From NCBI GenBank assembly GCA_024699325.1, contig JAILPS010000009.1, forward strand, positions 62,001 to 126,000: a stretch of 64,000 bases of DNA. Direction: 5' to 3'. The position numbers and the translations under genes were made by a program. Shown here piece after piece: positions 1 to 8,754 of this stretch. This stretch comes from Lachnospiraceae bacterium (GTDB lineage: Bacteria; Bacillota; Clostridia; Lachnospirales; Lachnospiraceae). Each line of letters starts with the position of its first letter. The stretch's first letter is position 1. Below the pieces are notes generated by a model, which saw nothing but the letters and a program-made list of their open reading frames with translations, was not told the origin of the DNA and made no database searches.

Positions 1-357
1 TATGTGATCGATGATCACATCAACCAGATTACCAGGGACCACTCCTATGTCGAGGAGATGGTTAACCGCGGTCAGATGGTTCGAGGCTCCGAGGAGTATT
101 ACAACAAGAAGAGCCGGATTACCAGGGCGATAGGAAGCCCGACGGGAGTTGCGGTGGATTTCTTTGAAATCGAACTGCACAGGGACACGAGAATTCTTCT
201 GTGTTCGGACGGGCTCACAAACATGCTAACGGATGAACAGATATTTTCTATCGTTAAAAAGAATTCCAGCGTTGAACTTCAGGTCACAGAGTTAGTCAAC
301 GCAGCAAATAAAAATGGAGGCACGGATAACATCAGCGTACTGATGGTGTTACCATGA
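1..357 (+). CDS. prpC: PP2C-family Ser/Thr protein phosphatase, C-terminal part (cut by left edge)
   Basis: The reading frame is open to the left edge, so this is the C-terminal 118 residues of a longer protein. It carries two late PP2C motifs: a metal-binding Asp in SDGLTNML and the terminal GGTDNIS segment, whose Asp is also a metal ligand in PP2C enzymes. PP2C phosphatases of this kind remove phosphate from targets of the PASTA kinase. The kinase gene starts 27 bases downstream behind its own GGAGGAG site, the usual phosphatase-kinase pairing in Firmicutes. The family is clear from the motifs and the neighbour; the N-terminal half cannot be checked here. Confidence 0.9.
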   Translation, partial: YVIDDHINQITRDHSYVEEMVNRGQMVRGSEEYYNKKSRITRAIGSPTGVAVDFFEIELHRDTRILLCSDGLTNMLTDEQIFSIVKKNSSVELQVTELVNAANKNGGTDNISVLMVLP

Positions 358-384
358 TCGTAAGATCAACGTGGGAGGAGTACT

Positions 385-3180
385 ATGCTGAGAACAGGTA
401 TGTTTTTAGGGGACAGATATGAAATACTAGAATCAGTCGGTTCGGGCGGAATGGCGGATGTCTATAAGGCGAAGTGCCATAAGCTCAACAGAATGGTTGC
501 CATCAAGGTCTTAAAAAGCGAATACTGTAATGATAAGAATTTCGTCACGAAGTTTAAGGCTGAGGCGCAGGCTGCTGCCGGACTGAGTCATCCAAATATA
601 GTTGGTATATTTGACGTCGGCGACGAGGGTGAGATTCACTATATCGTCATGGAGCTTGTTGAGGGAATTACCCTCAAGCAGTATATCGACAAGAAGCATA
701 AGTTAGATATCAAGGAATCCATTGGCATCGCAATTCAGATTGCACAGGGTATCGGAGCTGCCCACGAGCAGCACATTATCCACAGGGATATCAAACCTCA
801 GAATGTCATCATATCCAAGGACGGCAAGGTTAAGGTTACGGATTTTGGTATCGCCAAGATTGCGTCCAGCCAGACCATCAACTCTGAGGCAGTGGGAAGC
901 GTTTACTACTTCTCACCTGAGCAGGCAAGAGGCGGCTACTGTGATGAGAGAAGTGATATCTATTCACTTGGCATCACACTTTACGAGATGCTCACAGGCC
1001 GCGTTCCGTTTGACGGAGAGTCAACAGTTGCGGTTGCGCTCGCACATTTGCAGGCTGACATGACTCCGCCAAGGGAGATTGACCCTATGATTCCTATAAG
1101 CCTTGAGAAGATTATTCTGAAGGCCACCATGAAGAAGCCGGAGAGAAGATATGCCTCTGCAGCAGAGCTTATAAGCGACCTTAGGAAGGCGCTTCTCATG
1201 CCTGAGGAGGATTTTGTCAAGGTTATTCCTGTGAACAACACTTCTCCAACACTTCTCATAAGCGATGACGAGATATCCATGATCAAGCAGTCCAAGTCCA
1301 TCCAGATTAATGATGAAGACGAGGGCAAAAACAGCGGAGATGAAGTCGCAGAGTACGAGGTCGAGGAGGTTATGGACCCGGACGATGAGGAGGATGACGA
1401 CGAGGAGGAGAGCACACTTTTTGACAAGCTTGTGTTTGCGGGCGGAATTCTTATATGTATTCTTATAATCTGCCTTGCAATATTCCTGCTGTCCAACTTC
1501 TTAAAGAAGTGGGGCACCCCACAGGAGACCACGGCGGACACATCAGAGACCACAACAGGCGCACAGATTGAAATCGAGACAACCATAAGCGATAAGCAGA
1601 CAACAGTTCCGAAGGTTATCGGTTTGGAGTATGACGAGGCTGTGGCACTTCTCAAGAAGAATAATCTCGGCGTCAAGAGAATAGATAAGTCCAGCGAGGA
1701 AGTCGCTGAGGGCGTAGTAATCGATCAGGAGTACGCAGAGGGCGCCGTTGTAGACAAGAATATCAGCATCAAGCTCTATGTCAGCAGCGGAAGCGCCATG
1801 GTTACTCTTCCCGATGAGGACGATATGGTTGGCGCTCTTGCAAGCAATGTCAAGAGAACACTCAGAGCTCTTGGCCTGGAGGTTGTTGAGACCACAGAGA
1901 CCAGCGATAAGGTTAAGGCGGATTATGTTATAAGCGTTGAGCCATCAGGCGGCACGAAGGTTGAGCCGGGCTCCACAGTCTATATCGTGACAAGCCTTGG
2001 ACCAGAGATAGAGTATAAATATGTACCCGACCTCAGGGGTATGACAGTCGAGAAGGCTGAATCATATCTCGATTCCATCGACACGAAGCTCGTGCTTATA
2101 GTCGAGGAGGAGTACAGCGACGGTACAGACTATAAGGAGGGACAGATTATGTCCCAGGAGTTTGCCGTAAACGACCAGGTGGAGAACGGCTCCGAGATGA
2201 AGGTTACGGTGAGCAAGGGCAAGGAATATGTTGAGATTCCTGACCTCACAGAGATGACTGAGGAGGAGGCCAAGGAGGCGCTTGAGGATGCAGGACTTGT
2301 GCTCGGCACAGTTTCTGAGGACTACGACGACGAGGTCGAGGTGGACTTGGTTATCAAGTACGAGGGCGTTGACATTAACTCTGACGGCGATGCCAAGATT
2401 GGAACCAGAGTCAACATTACCATAAGTCTGGGCAAGGAATTTGCAGTTGTGCCAGACCTTACGGGAATGACTGAGGAGGAGGCCGAGGAGGCTCTCACAG
2501 AGCTTGAGTTAGAGCTTGGAACAGTGACTAAGGAGTACAGCGACAGCATCGAGGCCGGTCTTGTGATTTCACAGGGCACAGAGGCCGATACAGAGGTTAA
2601 GCTTGGCTCTAAGATAAATATTGTCATAAGTAAGGGCATCGAGACAGTCAAGCTACCTACTTCAATTCTTGGCAGAGACTACCAGGATGTGAAGAAGGAG
2701 TTGGAGAAGCTGGAGTTTGTGGTAACACTTAAGAGCCAGCCGAAGTCCGGAGTTACGGTCAATTCCGTAATAGAGTGTAACTATCTCGCAGGTGCCACAG
2801 CGCCTAAGGGAGCTACAGTGACACTCACATATGCGGTTGCTGTTGAGGCTACGGATATTTCAGCAAGCTATGTAGGCGGTGATAAGGCTGTAGGAGAGAG
2901 CATTTCGACATCAGATTTTCAGGTTATGATCACCATGAATGACGGCTCAACTCTTAGCAGCGGCTTCACAATCAGCCCAACTACTCTAAGCTCCAAGGAA
3001 AACACGATAGTTGTTTCCTACGGCTCTGTAAGCACAACTGTCTCGGTTAAAGCTATTGAGCCTGAGACTGAGCCACCTACAACTGAGGAGGTCACAACGG
3101 AGGCAACTACTGAGCCTGTAACCGAGGAGGCAACCACGGCGGAGGCTGCAGAGACTACATTAACTGCTGAAGGTGAATAA
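385..3180 (+). CDS. prkC: PASTA-domain Ser/Thr protein kinase (PknB/PrkC family) with extra C-terminal Ig-like domain
   Basis: A 931-residue membrane kinase that senses cell-wall muropeptides or lipid II through PASTA repeats and phosphorylates cytoplasmic targets. The kinase domain covers about residues 10-270, with the ATP-binding lysine at K41, HRD at 133-135 and DFG at 153-155. A highly acidic juxtamembrane segment precedes one membrane helix at about 350-375. Six PASTA-like repeats follow, starting near residues 405, 471, 543, 614, 685 and 753. Residues 821-890 resemble a bacterial Ig-like domain, and the last 40 residues are a Thr/Glu/Pro-rich tail. Well-studied homologues usually have three to five PASTA repeats and no such end. 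The start follows a GGAGGAG site. The stop TAA overlaps the next gene's ATG by one base. Confidence 0.95.
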   Translation: MLRTGMFLGDRYEILESVGSGGMADVYKAKCHKLNRMVAIKVLKSEYCNDKNFVTKFKAEAQAAAGLSHPNIVGIFDVGDEGEIHYIVMELVEGITLKQYIDKKHKLDIKESIGIAIQIAQGIGAAHEQHIIHRDIKPQNVIISKDGKVKVTDFGIAKIASSQTINSEAVGSVYYFSPEQARGGYCDERSDIYSLGITLYEMLTGRVPFDGESTVAVALAHLQADMTPPREIDPMIPISLEKIILKATMKKPERRYASAAELISDLRKALLMPEEDFVKVIPVNNTSPTLLISDDEISMIKQSKSIQINDEDEGKNSGDEVAEYEVEEVMDPDDEEDDDEEESTLFDKLVFAGGILICILIICLAIFLLSNFLKKWGTPQETTADTSETTTGAQIEIETTISDKQTTVPKVIGLEYDEAVALLKKNNLGVKRIDKSSEEVAEGVVIDQEYAEGAVVDKNISIKLYVSSGSAMVTLPDEDDMVGALASNVKRTLRALGLEVVETTETSDKVKADYVISVEPSGGTKVEPGSTVYIVTSLGPEIEYKYVPDLRGMTVEKAESYLDSIDTKLVLIVEEEYSDGTDYKEGQIMSQEFAVNDQVENGSEMKVTVSKGKEYVEIPDLTEMTEEEAKEALEDAGLVLGTVSEDYDDEVEVDLVIKYEGVDINSDGDAKIGTRVNITISLGKEFAVVPDLTGMTEEEAEEALTELELELGTVTKEYSDSIEAGLVISQGTEADTEVKLGSKINIVISKGIETVKLPTSILGRDYQDVKKELEKLEFVVTLKSQPKSGVTVNSVIECNYLAGATAPKGATVTLTYAVAVEATDISASYVGGDKAVGESISTSDFQVMITMNDGSTLSSGFTISPTTLSSKENTIVVSYGSVSTTVSVKAIEPETEPPTTEEVTTEATTEPVTEEATTAEAAETTLTAEGE

Positions 3181-4064
3181 TGGCTGAAACTTTAAAGGGC
3201 AAAATAATCAAGGGTGTGGGCGGAAAATATTCCGTCCGCACCGATGTTGGTGACCTGATATGCCACGCCAAGGGAATTCTTAGACACAAAAGTCTCAAGC
3301 CTCTTATAGGCGATGACTGTGTGGTTGAGCTTCTCCCTGACGAGCCTGGATGCGCCAACCTGATAGATATTCTTCCCAGGAAGAATGAACTTATAAGACC
3401 GGCGGTGGCAAACATCGACGGCGCGTTAATTGAATTTGCTGTCAAGGATCCTGCGCCCAGCTTAAATCTGCTGGACCGTTTTCTGATTCTTATGGAAAAA
3501 CAGAATATTCCTGTGATTATCTGCGTAAACAAGATAGATATCGACAGGGATAATATCTGCGGCAAAATCACAGATATTTATACCAAGATAGGCTACAAGG
3601 TTTTCCCTGTGAGCACGTACACGAGGGAGGGAATCGATGCGCTTAAGGCCGAAATATATGGCAAAACCACAGTGTGGGCTGGACCCTCAGGCGTGGGCAA
3701 ATCATCCCTCATAAACATGCTAAGCCCCGAGGCTTTAATGGAGACCGGGGAGATTAGCAAAAAGATTGGCAGGGGCAAGAACACCACCAGACACACGCAG
3801 CTTTTGTGCTGTGAGGGTGACACATTTGTATTAGATACCCCGGGGTTTTCGAGCATCGAGCTGTTTGACATAGAGGCGGAAGACCTGATGAATTATTTTG
3901 AGGAATTCTCTCAGTTTATTCCAGAGTGCAGGTTTTCAGGATGCATTCACATAGGGGAAAAGCAGTGCGCCGTTAAGGAGCACGTGGGTCGTGACATCAG
4001 TCAGGACAGATATGATAATTACGTCTTGTTCTACAACGAATTAAAGAGCAGGCGCAAATATTAA
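3180..4064 (+). CDS. rsgA: Small ribosomal subunit biogenesis GTPase RsgA
   Basis: A circularly permuted GTPase of 294 residues that acts late in 30S subunit maturation, with GTPase activity stimulated by the small subunit. An N-terminal OB-fold precedes the G domain. The permutation shows in motif order: NKID (G4) at residues 117-120 comes before the P-loop GPSGVGKSS at 168-176, followed by a DTPG motif. A C-terminal zinc motif C-x4-C-x-H-x5-C is intact. The length is normal for the family. The start codon shares one base with the kinase stop, so the two are translationally coupled; the kinase-rsgA-rpe-thiN order is typical of Clostridia. Confidence 0.97.
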   Translation: MAETLKGKIIKGVGGKYSVRTDVGDLICHAKGILRHKSLKPLIGDDCVVELLPDEPGCANLIDILPRKNELIRPAVANIDGALIEFAVKDPAPSLNLLDRFLILMEKQNIPVIICVNKIDIDRDNICGKITDIYTKIGYKVFPVSTYTREGIDALKAEIYGKTTVWAGPSGVGKSSLINMLSPEALMETGEISKKIGRGKNTTRHTQLLCCEGDTFVLDTPGFSSIELFDIEAEDLMNYFEEFSQFIPECRFSGCIHIGEKQCAVKEHVGRDISQDRYDNYVLFYNELKSRRKY

Positions 4065-4079
4065 ATAAGGGGTAATTAT

Positions 4080-4763
4080 ATGAAAAAGCTGATTTTAGCA
4101 CCCTCAATTCTGGGCGCAGACTTCATGAATCTCGGCGACCAGGTTGCTGCAGTCGAGGCGGCAGGAGCACAATATGTTCATTTTGATGTGATGGACGGCA
4201 TTTTCGTTCCAAGCATTTCCATGGGAATGCCGGTTTTAAAAAGCCTTAGAAAACAGACGAATATGCTCATCGATGTGCATCTTATGATTGTGGATCCGCC
4301 CAGATATGCTGAGGATTTTGCACAGTCGGGTGCGGATATAATCACGTTCCACTACGAGGCCTGCGACGACGTTGCTGAGGCGATTGACGCGTTTCGCGCC
4401 ACAGGCAAGAAGGTAGGTTTAGCCATCAAGCCAAACACAGATGTGAGCGTTCTCTATCCCTATCTTCACAAGATTGATATGGCGCTTATCATGACTGTTG
4501 AGCCCGGTTTTGGCGGTCAGAAGCTTATCCCAAGCACGCTTGACAAGGTGCTGACACTCAAGAGCTTCTGCGAGAGACACGCCATAAATATAGACATAGA
4601 GGTTGACGGCGGTATTAATTTCGAGAATTTCAAAACCGCAATCGACAGCGGCGCCAACGTGATTGTTGCCGGAACAGCTGTGTTTTCAGGCGATGTAGAA
4701 AAAAATGTCTCAAAATTCATGATTATGGAAGAGGCAATCGAAGAGAGTAAGAACAATGGATAA
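4080..4763 (+). CDS. rpe: Ribulose-phosphate 3-epimerase
   Basis: Interconverts D-ribulose 5-phosphate and D-xylulose 5-phosphate in the pentose phosphate pathway. The 227-residue protein is a TIM barrel of normal family length. It has the metal-binding HFDVMDG segment near residue 35, the phosphate-loop EPGFGGQ near residue 142 and the VDGGI segment near 177. It sits between rsgA and thiN, and its end overlaps the thiN start by eight bases. Its product is what the xylulokinase encoded about 50 kb downstream also makes, so both feed the same pool. Assignment is firm. Confidence 0.97.
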   Translation: MKKLILAPSILGADFMNLGDQVAAVEAAGAQYVHFDVMDGIFVPSISMGMPVLKSLRKQTNMLIDVHLMIVDPPRYAEDFAQSGADIITFHYEACDDVAEAIDAFRATGKKVGLAIKPNTDVSVLYPYLHKIDMALIMTVEPGFGGQKLIPSTLDKVLTLKSFCERHAINIDIEVDGGINFENFKTAIDSGANVIVAGTAVFSGDVEKNVSKFMIMEEAIEESKNNG

Positions 4764-5412
4764 AGCAATCATCATAAGCGGCGGAGTGGCCGAGGATGAA
4801 GTGGTTAGAAGTGTTTTAAGAAGGTTAGCGTCTGACGATACAATGGTAATATGCGCAGATGCAGGGCTTAACGTTTGTGACCGCGTGGGAGTGATTCCTG
4901 ACATAATTCTTGGGGATTTCGATTCCGTGGACAGCGAGGTCTTAGATAAATACAGGCTTTACGCGAAAACACAGTTTTACAACTATCCTGCGAAGAAGGA
5001 TTTTACGGACACGGAGCTTGCCTGTGATGTGGCGATTAACGAAGGCGCAAAACAGATTGTGTTACTTGGCGCCACAGGCCGCAGAATGGACCACACGCTT
5101 GGAGTTATATATTTATTAGAGCAATTAGAGAATAAGGGCGTAACGGCCTATATAGTCGACCAGAATAACGTTATAAGGTGTCTTTTGCCAGACAGATATG
5201 ACCTGCATGAATTTGAATATGGCAAATACGTATCGTTCATACCTCTGTCTGATGCTGTTGAAGGAATAAATATCAAGGGCGTCGCATATGAGGTGGAAAA
5301 CGCCAGGTTTTTGAGAACCACAACGCTTGGAATTAGCAACGAGATTACTGAGGAAGAAGCATTTATAGATTTTAAGAGCGGGACACTGCTCATGATTAAA
5401 TCACAGGACTAG
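4756..5412 (+). CDS. thiN: Thiamine pyrophosphokinase
   Basis: Transfers pyrophosphate from ATP to thiamine to make thiamine diphosphate, the cofactor of the dxs product encoded near the right end of this window. The 218-residue protein has the family's catalytic-domain signatures: an ADAG segment, the acidic ILGDFDSVD motif near residue 57 and DFTDTELA near 84. The C-terminal half matches the thiamin-binding domain in size. The ATG lies inside the end of rpe and is preceded by a purine-rich stretch, which suggests translational coupling. No thiamine riboswitch is visible upstream. Confidence 0.93.
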   Translation: MDKAIIISGGVAEDEVVRSVLRRLASDDTMVICADAGLNVCDRVGVIPDIILGDFDSVDSEVLDKYRLYAKTQFYNYPAKKDFTDTELACDVAINEGAKQIVLLGATGRRMDHTLGVIYLLEQLENKGVTAYIVDQNNVIRCLLPDRYDLHEFEYGKYVSFIPLSDAVEGINIKGVAYEVENARFLRTTTLGISNEITEEEAFIDFKSGTLLMIKSQD

Positions 5413-5419
5413 GGATATT

Positions 5420-6553
5420 ATGAATAATTATGTTGAAGAACATTTAAGCGAGATCCTCGACAGAGGTATCGTAAACAGGGGAGATACCTCTGCAGTGAGT
5501 AAGTTTTTGGATAAATGCAGAAACGGTGAGCATGTCACAGTTTCGTTTATCGGAGGCTCAATCACTCAGGGGTGTCTTGCTACGTCTGAGGAAAAACAGT
5601 ACACACACCGCGTCCATGAGGGGCTTAAGTCCATGTTTGAGGGCGCGGCCATCGACTATCTTAACGCTCCTGTGGGGGGAACTGACAGCCAGCTTGGAGT
5701 GGCGAGAGTTGAGAGAGACATTCTCTCACACGAGCCTGACCTTCTGATCATCGAGTTTAGCGTTAACGACAGCGACAAACCATTCTACATGGAGACCTAC
5801 GAGGGGCTTGTGAGGAAGGTTTTAAATGCTAAGAAGAGGCCTGCAGTCATCCTTCTGTTTAACGTTATGTATGACAAGTTTGAGAGTGCGCAAGATGAGC
5901 ATCTGCCTGTTGCAAAGCACTATCATCTGCCATCTGTAAGCATGAGGGAGAGTTTTGTGCCGCTTGTCAGGGAAGGGATACTAACATCCAAGGATCTGAC
6001 CGTGGATAACCTGCATCCAAACGATTTAGGTCACGGCTATGTTGCCGAGCTTGTGCTAAACCTTTTAAGACATATTGCAGACGGAAGTGTAAGCTCTGAT
6101 GCAGATAGTTTGAATGTGCTTCCTGCACCTATCACGGCCAATCGATTTGAGAGCAGTGTGAGATTGCAGAATTATAACTGTGAGCCTGTTCTTAGAGGCT
6201 TTAGCGCCGACTACACATCTAAGCTCAGCAGCTGGTACTATTTTGCCGAGGGATGGCAGGCTGCAAACCTGGGCGACCGTATAAGCTTTAAGGTCAGAGG
6301 TAGCAGTATTTCCATACAGTACAGGAAGTGCGCTAAGCACCCTGCGCCAATCGCGACCGCGTATATCGACGGCGATAAGTCTAAGCCTGTAATTCTGGAC
6401 GCAAACTTCGATCAGGACTGGGGCGACTGCCTCTACCTTCAGCTTGCTGCAGAGGGGCTTAAGGACACAGAGCACACCGTTGATATTGAGCTCACAAGCG
6501 TTCATGAGAACGACACGGCACCGTTTTATCTAATATCAATAATTACCGCTTAA
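5420..6553 (+). CDS. SGNH/GDSL carbohydrate esterase, probable CE17-type acetyl-mannan esterase
   Basis: A 377-residue cytoplasmic enzyme with no signal peptide. The N-terminal half is an SGNH hydrolase: catalytic Ser47 in FIGGSITQG, oxyanion Gly87 in GGT, Asn116 in SVND, and the Asp196-x-x-His199 pair in DNLHPNDLGH. Residues from about 215 form a beta-rich C-terminal domain. This layout (SGNH first, carbohydrate-binding beta-sandwich second) matches the CE17 family described for acetylated mannan use in Roseburia. The next genes encode an alpha-galactosidase and a beta-mannosidase, which supports a role in stripping acetyl groups from imported manno-oligosaccharides. The fold is clear; the exact substrate is inferred from architecture and neighbours. 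Confidence 0.82.
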   Translation: MNNYVEEHLSEILDRGIVNRGDTSAVSKFLDKCRNGEHVTVSFIGGSITQGCLATSEEKQYTHRVHEGLKSMFEGAAIDYLNAPVGGTDSQLGVARVERDILSHEPDLLIIEFSVNDSDKPFYMETYEGLVRKVLNAKKRPAVILLFNVMYDKFESAQDEHLPVAKHYHLPSVSMRESFVPLVREGILTSKDLTVDNLHPNDLGHGYVAELVLNLLRHIADGSVSSDADSLNVLPAPITANRFESSVRLQNYNCEPVLRGFSADYTSKLSSWYYFAEGWQAANLGDRISFKVRGSSISIQYRKCAKHPAPIATAYIDGDKSKPVILDANFDQDWGDCLYLQLAAEGLKDTEHTVDIELTSVHENDTAPFYLISIITA

Positions 6554-6563
6554 GGAGATTAAT

Positions 6564-8753
6564 ATGGCAATCAAATATTTCGAGAATTCCAAAACATTTA
6601 AGCTGGACACACCTAACACCACATATCTGCTCGCAGTTGTGGACGATGCATATCTTGGACAGGTATACTACGGAAGAAGTCTTCCGGACAGCGACCTAAA
6701 CTATCTCCTTAGAACACAGGAGAACCCTCTGGTTCCATCTGTCAATGAGAGGGAGACCCTGTCATTCTACGATTCTTTTGCATGGGAGTATCCTACGGCT
6801 GGAATTGGCGATTACAGGGATGCGGCGTTTAAGGTCAGAACCACTTCAGGCCACGAGGTCTGCTTACTTAAGTATGATTCCTACGAGATAGTTTCCGGCA
6901 AGCCCGCGCTTAAGGGGCTTCCCGCAACATTTGCAGGGGCAGAGGCTGACACGCTTAATATTACCCTCATAGAGCCTGATTTAGGCTTCAAGGTGATCAT
7001 AAGCTACGGCGTGTTTAGCAATGTTGACGCCATAACCAAGAGCGTGAAGGTTATTAATACATCAAGCGACACAATCTATCTCGAGAAGGTTTTATCCTCT
7101 GTGCTCAATTTTGAGAAGCCTGACTGCGGCATGGACATGATCACGCTTCACGGCTCGTGGGCTAGAGAGCGCCACATGTGCAGAAGAGAGATTGCCTACG
7201 GAAGGGCAAGCTCTTCCTCCATAAGAGGCGAATCTGGCCATCAGGACCATCCATTCCTTGCTGTTTTGTCAAGCGATGCTGACGAGGACCGCGGAGATGT
7301 TTACGGCATGAGCTTCGTCTATTCAGGCAACTTCATCGCGCAGACTGAGAGAAACCAGTTTGATGTGATTAGAGCCGAGATGGGCATCAATCCCGAGGGA
7401 TTCACATGGAGACTTAAGCCTGGCGAGGAGTTTCAGGCACCTGAGGTTGTGAATGTCTACAGCTCACAGGGTATCGGACAGATGTCCAGAACCTTCCACG
7501 ACCTCTACAGAAACCATCTCATAAGAAGCAAATACAAGGATATGCAGAGACCTATTCTTATAAACAACTGGGAGGCAACCTACTTCCAGTTTGACACGAA
7601 TAAGCTCTTAGATATCGCAAGAGCTGCCGCAGGCGTCGGCATCGAAATGTTGGTCATGGACGACGGCTGGTTTGGCAAGCGCTCCTCTGACAACTGCGCC
7701 CTTGGCGACTGGGTTGTTAACGAAGAGAAGCTTCAGGGCGGCCTTAAGTACCTGGTCGACGAGGTGAATAAGCTTGGCCTTAAGTTTGGTATATGGTTTG
7801 AGCCGGAGATGATATCCCCAGATTCTGACCTCTACAGAGCACATCCTGACTGGGCTATTCAGGTTCCGTACAGGAAGCCCGGACTCTCAAGATGCCAGTT
7901 AGTGCTTGACATCACGAGAAAGGAAGTAAGAGACTACGCATACAACTGCGTTTACAAGATATTAAAGAGCGCCAACATCGCCTATGTTAAATGGGACATG
8001 AACAGGCAGCTTGCGGATATCGGAAGCATTGCCCTTGATAGCGACTGCCAGGGCGAGCTCTTCCACAGATATGTTTTAGCACTCTATGAGATGCAGGAGA
8101 GACTTATCACGGACTTCCCGGATCTCTTGCTTGAGAACTGCTCAGGCGGCGGCGCAAGATTTGACGCGGGCATGTTATATTACAGCCCACAGATATGGTG
8201 CTCAGATGACACGGACGCCATCGAGAGACTGACCATCCAGCAGGGCACAGCCCTTGTATATCCGCTCTCAACCATGGGCGCTCACGTGAGCGTGTGCCCT
8301 AACCACTCAGTTGGCAGAAACACGCCGTTTGAGACGAGAGGATATGTGGCTTTAAGCGGAACATTTGGCTATGAGCTGGACATTACGAAGTTGTCTGACT
8401 ACGAGATGGACATGATCAAGGACCAGACCGCCATGTATCACAAATACAACGATCTTGTAAGAAACGGCGACTACTACCGCATAGCGTCTTATCAGGAGAA
8501 TAAGGCTTACGACTGCACATCAGTTGTGGCCAAGGATAAGAGCGAGGCAGTGGTGACATTTGTAAGGGTTATGGGCATTCCAAATGTTCACAGCCAGCGC
8601 ATTAAGCTCAAGGGACTTGACGAGAAGAAGACGTACAGGATAGAGGGCGAGGAGAGAACCTACTCAGGCGCAGCTCTAATGTACGCCGGCATCAACATCG
8701 GCGGTCTCTGGGGAGATTTTAACGGACGATTGATTCACATTCTTGAGGCTTAA
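6564..8753 (+). CDS. Alpha-galactosidase, glycoside hydrolase family 36
   Basis: Removes terminal alpha-1,6-linked galactose from galactomannan or raffinose-type oligosaccharides with retention of configuration. The 729-residue length and catalytic spacing fit the GH36 AgaA/RafA type: the nucleophile is Asp478 in KWDMN and the acid/base Asp548 in SDDTDA. The substrate-binding MDDGWFG segment (near residue 365) and ENCSGGGARFD (near 527) are intact. There is no signal peptide, so it acts inside the cell. A clear AAGGAG site precedes the start. It lies between the esterase and the beta-mannosidase, and its last codons overlap the ribosome binding site of the latter. Confidence 0.96.
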   Translation: MAIKYFENSKTFKLDTPNTTYLLAVVDDAYLGQVYYGRSLPDSDLNYLLRTQENPLVPSVNERETLSFYDSFAWEYPTAGIGDYRDAAFKVRTTSGHEVCLLKYDSYEIVSGKPALKGLPATFAGAEADTLNITLIEPDLGFKVIISYGVFSNVDAITKSVKVINTSSDTIYLEKVLSSVLNFEKPDCGMDMITLHGSWARERHMCRREIAYGRASSSSIRGESGHQDHPFLAVLSSDADEDRGDVYGMSFVYSGNFIAQTERNQFDVIRAEMGINPEGFTWRLKPGEEFQAPEVVNVYSSQGIGQMSRTFHDLYRNHLIRSKYKDMQRPILINNWEATYFQFDTNKLLDIARAAAGVGIEMLVMDDGWFGKRSSDNCALGDWVVNEEKLQGGLKYLVDEVNKLGLKFGIWFEPEMISPDSDLYRAHPDWAIQVPYRKPGLSRCQLVLDITRKEVRDYAYNCVYKILKSANIAYVKWDMNRQLADIGSIALDSDCQGELFHRYVLALYEMQERLITDFPDLLLENCSGGGARFDAGMLYYSPQIWCSDDTDAIERLTIQQGTALVYPLSTMGAHVSVCPNHSVGRNTPFETRGYVALSGTFGYELDITKLSDYEMDMIKDQTAMYHKYNDLVRNGDYYRIASYQENKAYDCTSVVAKDKSEAVVTFVRVMGIPNVHSQRIKLKGLDEKKTYRIEGEERTYSGAALMYAGINIGGLWGDFNGRLIHILEA

Positions 8754-8754
8754 C

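Noticed and set aside
48-384. A full PP2C gene within the window
   Set aside because: The frame is open at base 1, so the N-terminal part lies outside and only the end can be described.
981-1676. Antisense 231-residue open frame opposite the PASTA kinase
   Set aside because: It is Ser-rich low-complexity sequence mirroring the acidic juxtamembrane part of the kinase, with no ribosome binding site.
8743-8754. TTG start for beta-mannosidase four residues upstream
   Set aside because: It would place the GAGG Shine-Dalgarno inside the coding region; ATG 8755 has the right spacing.
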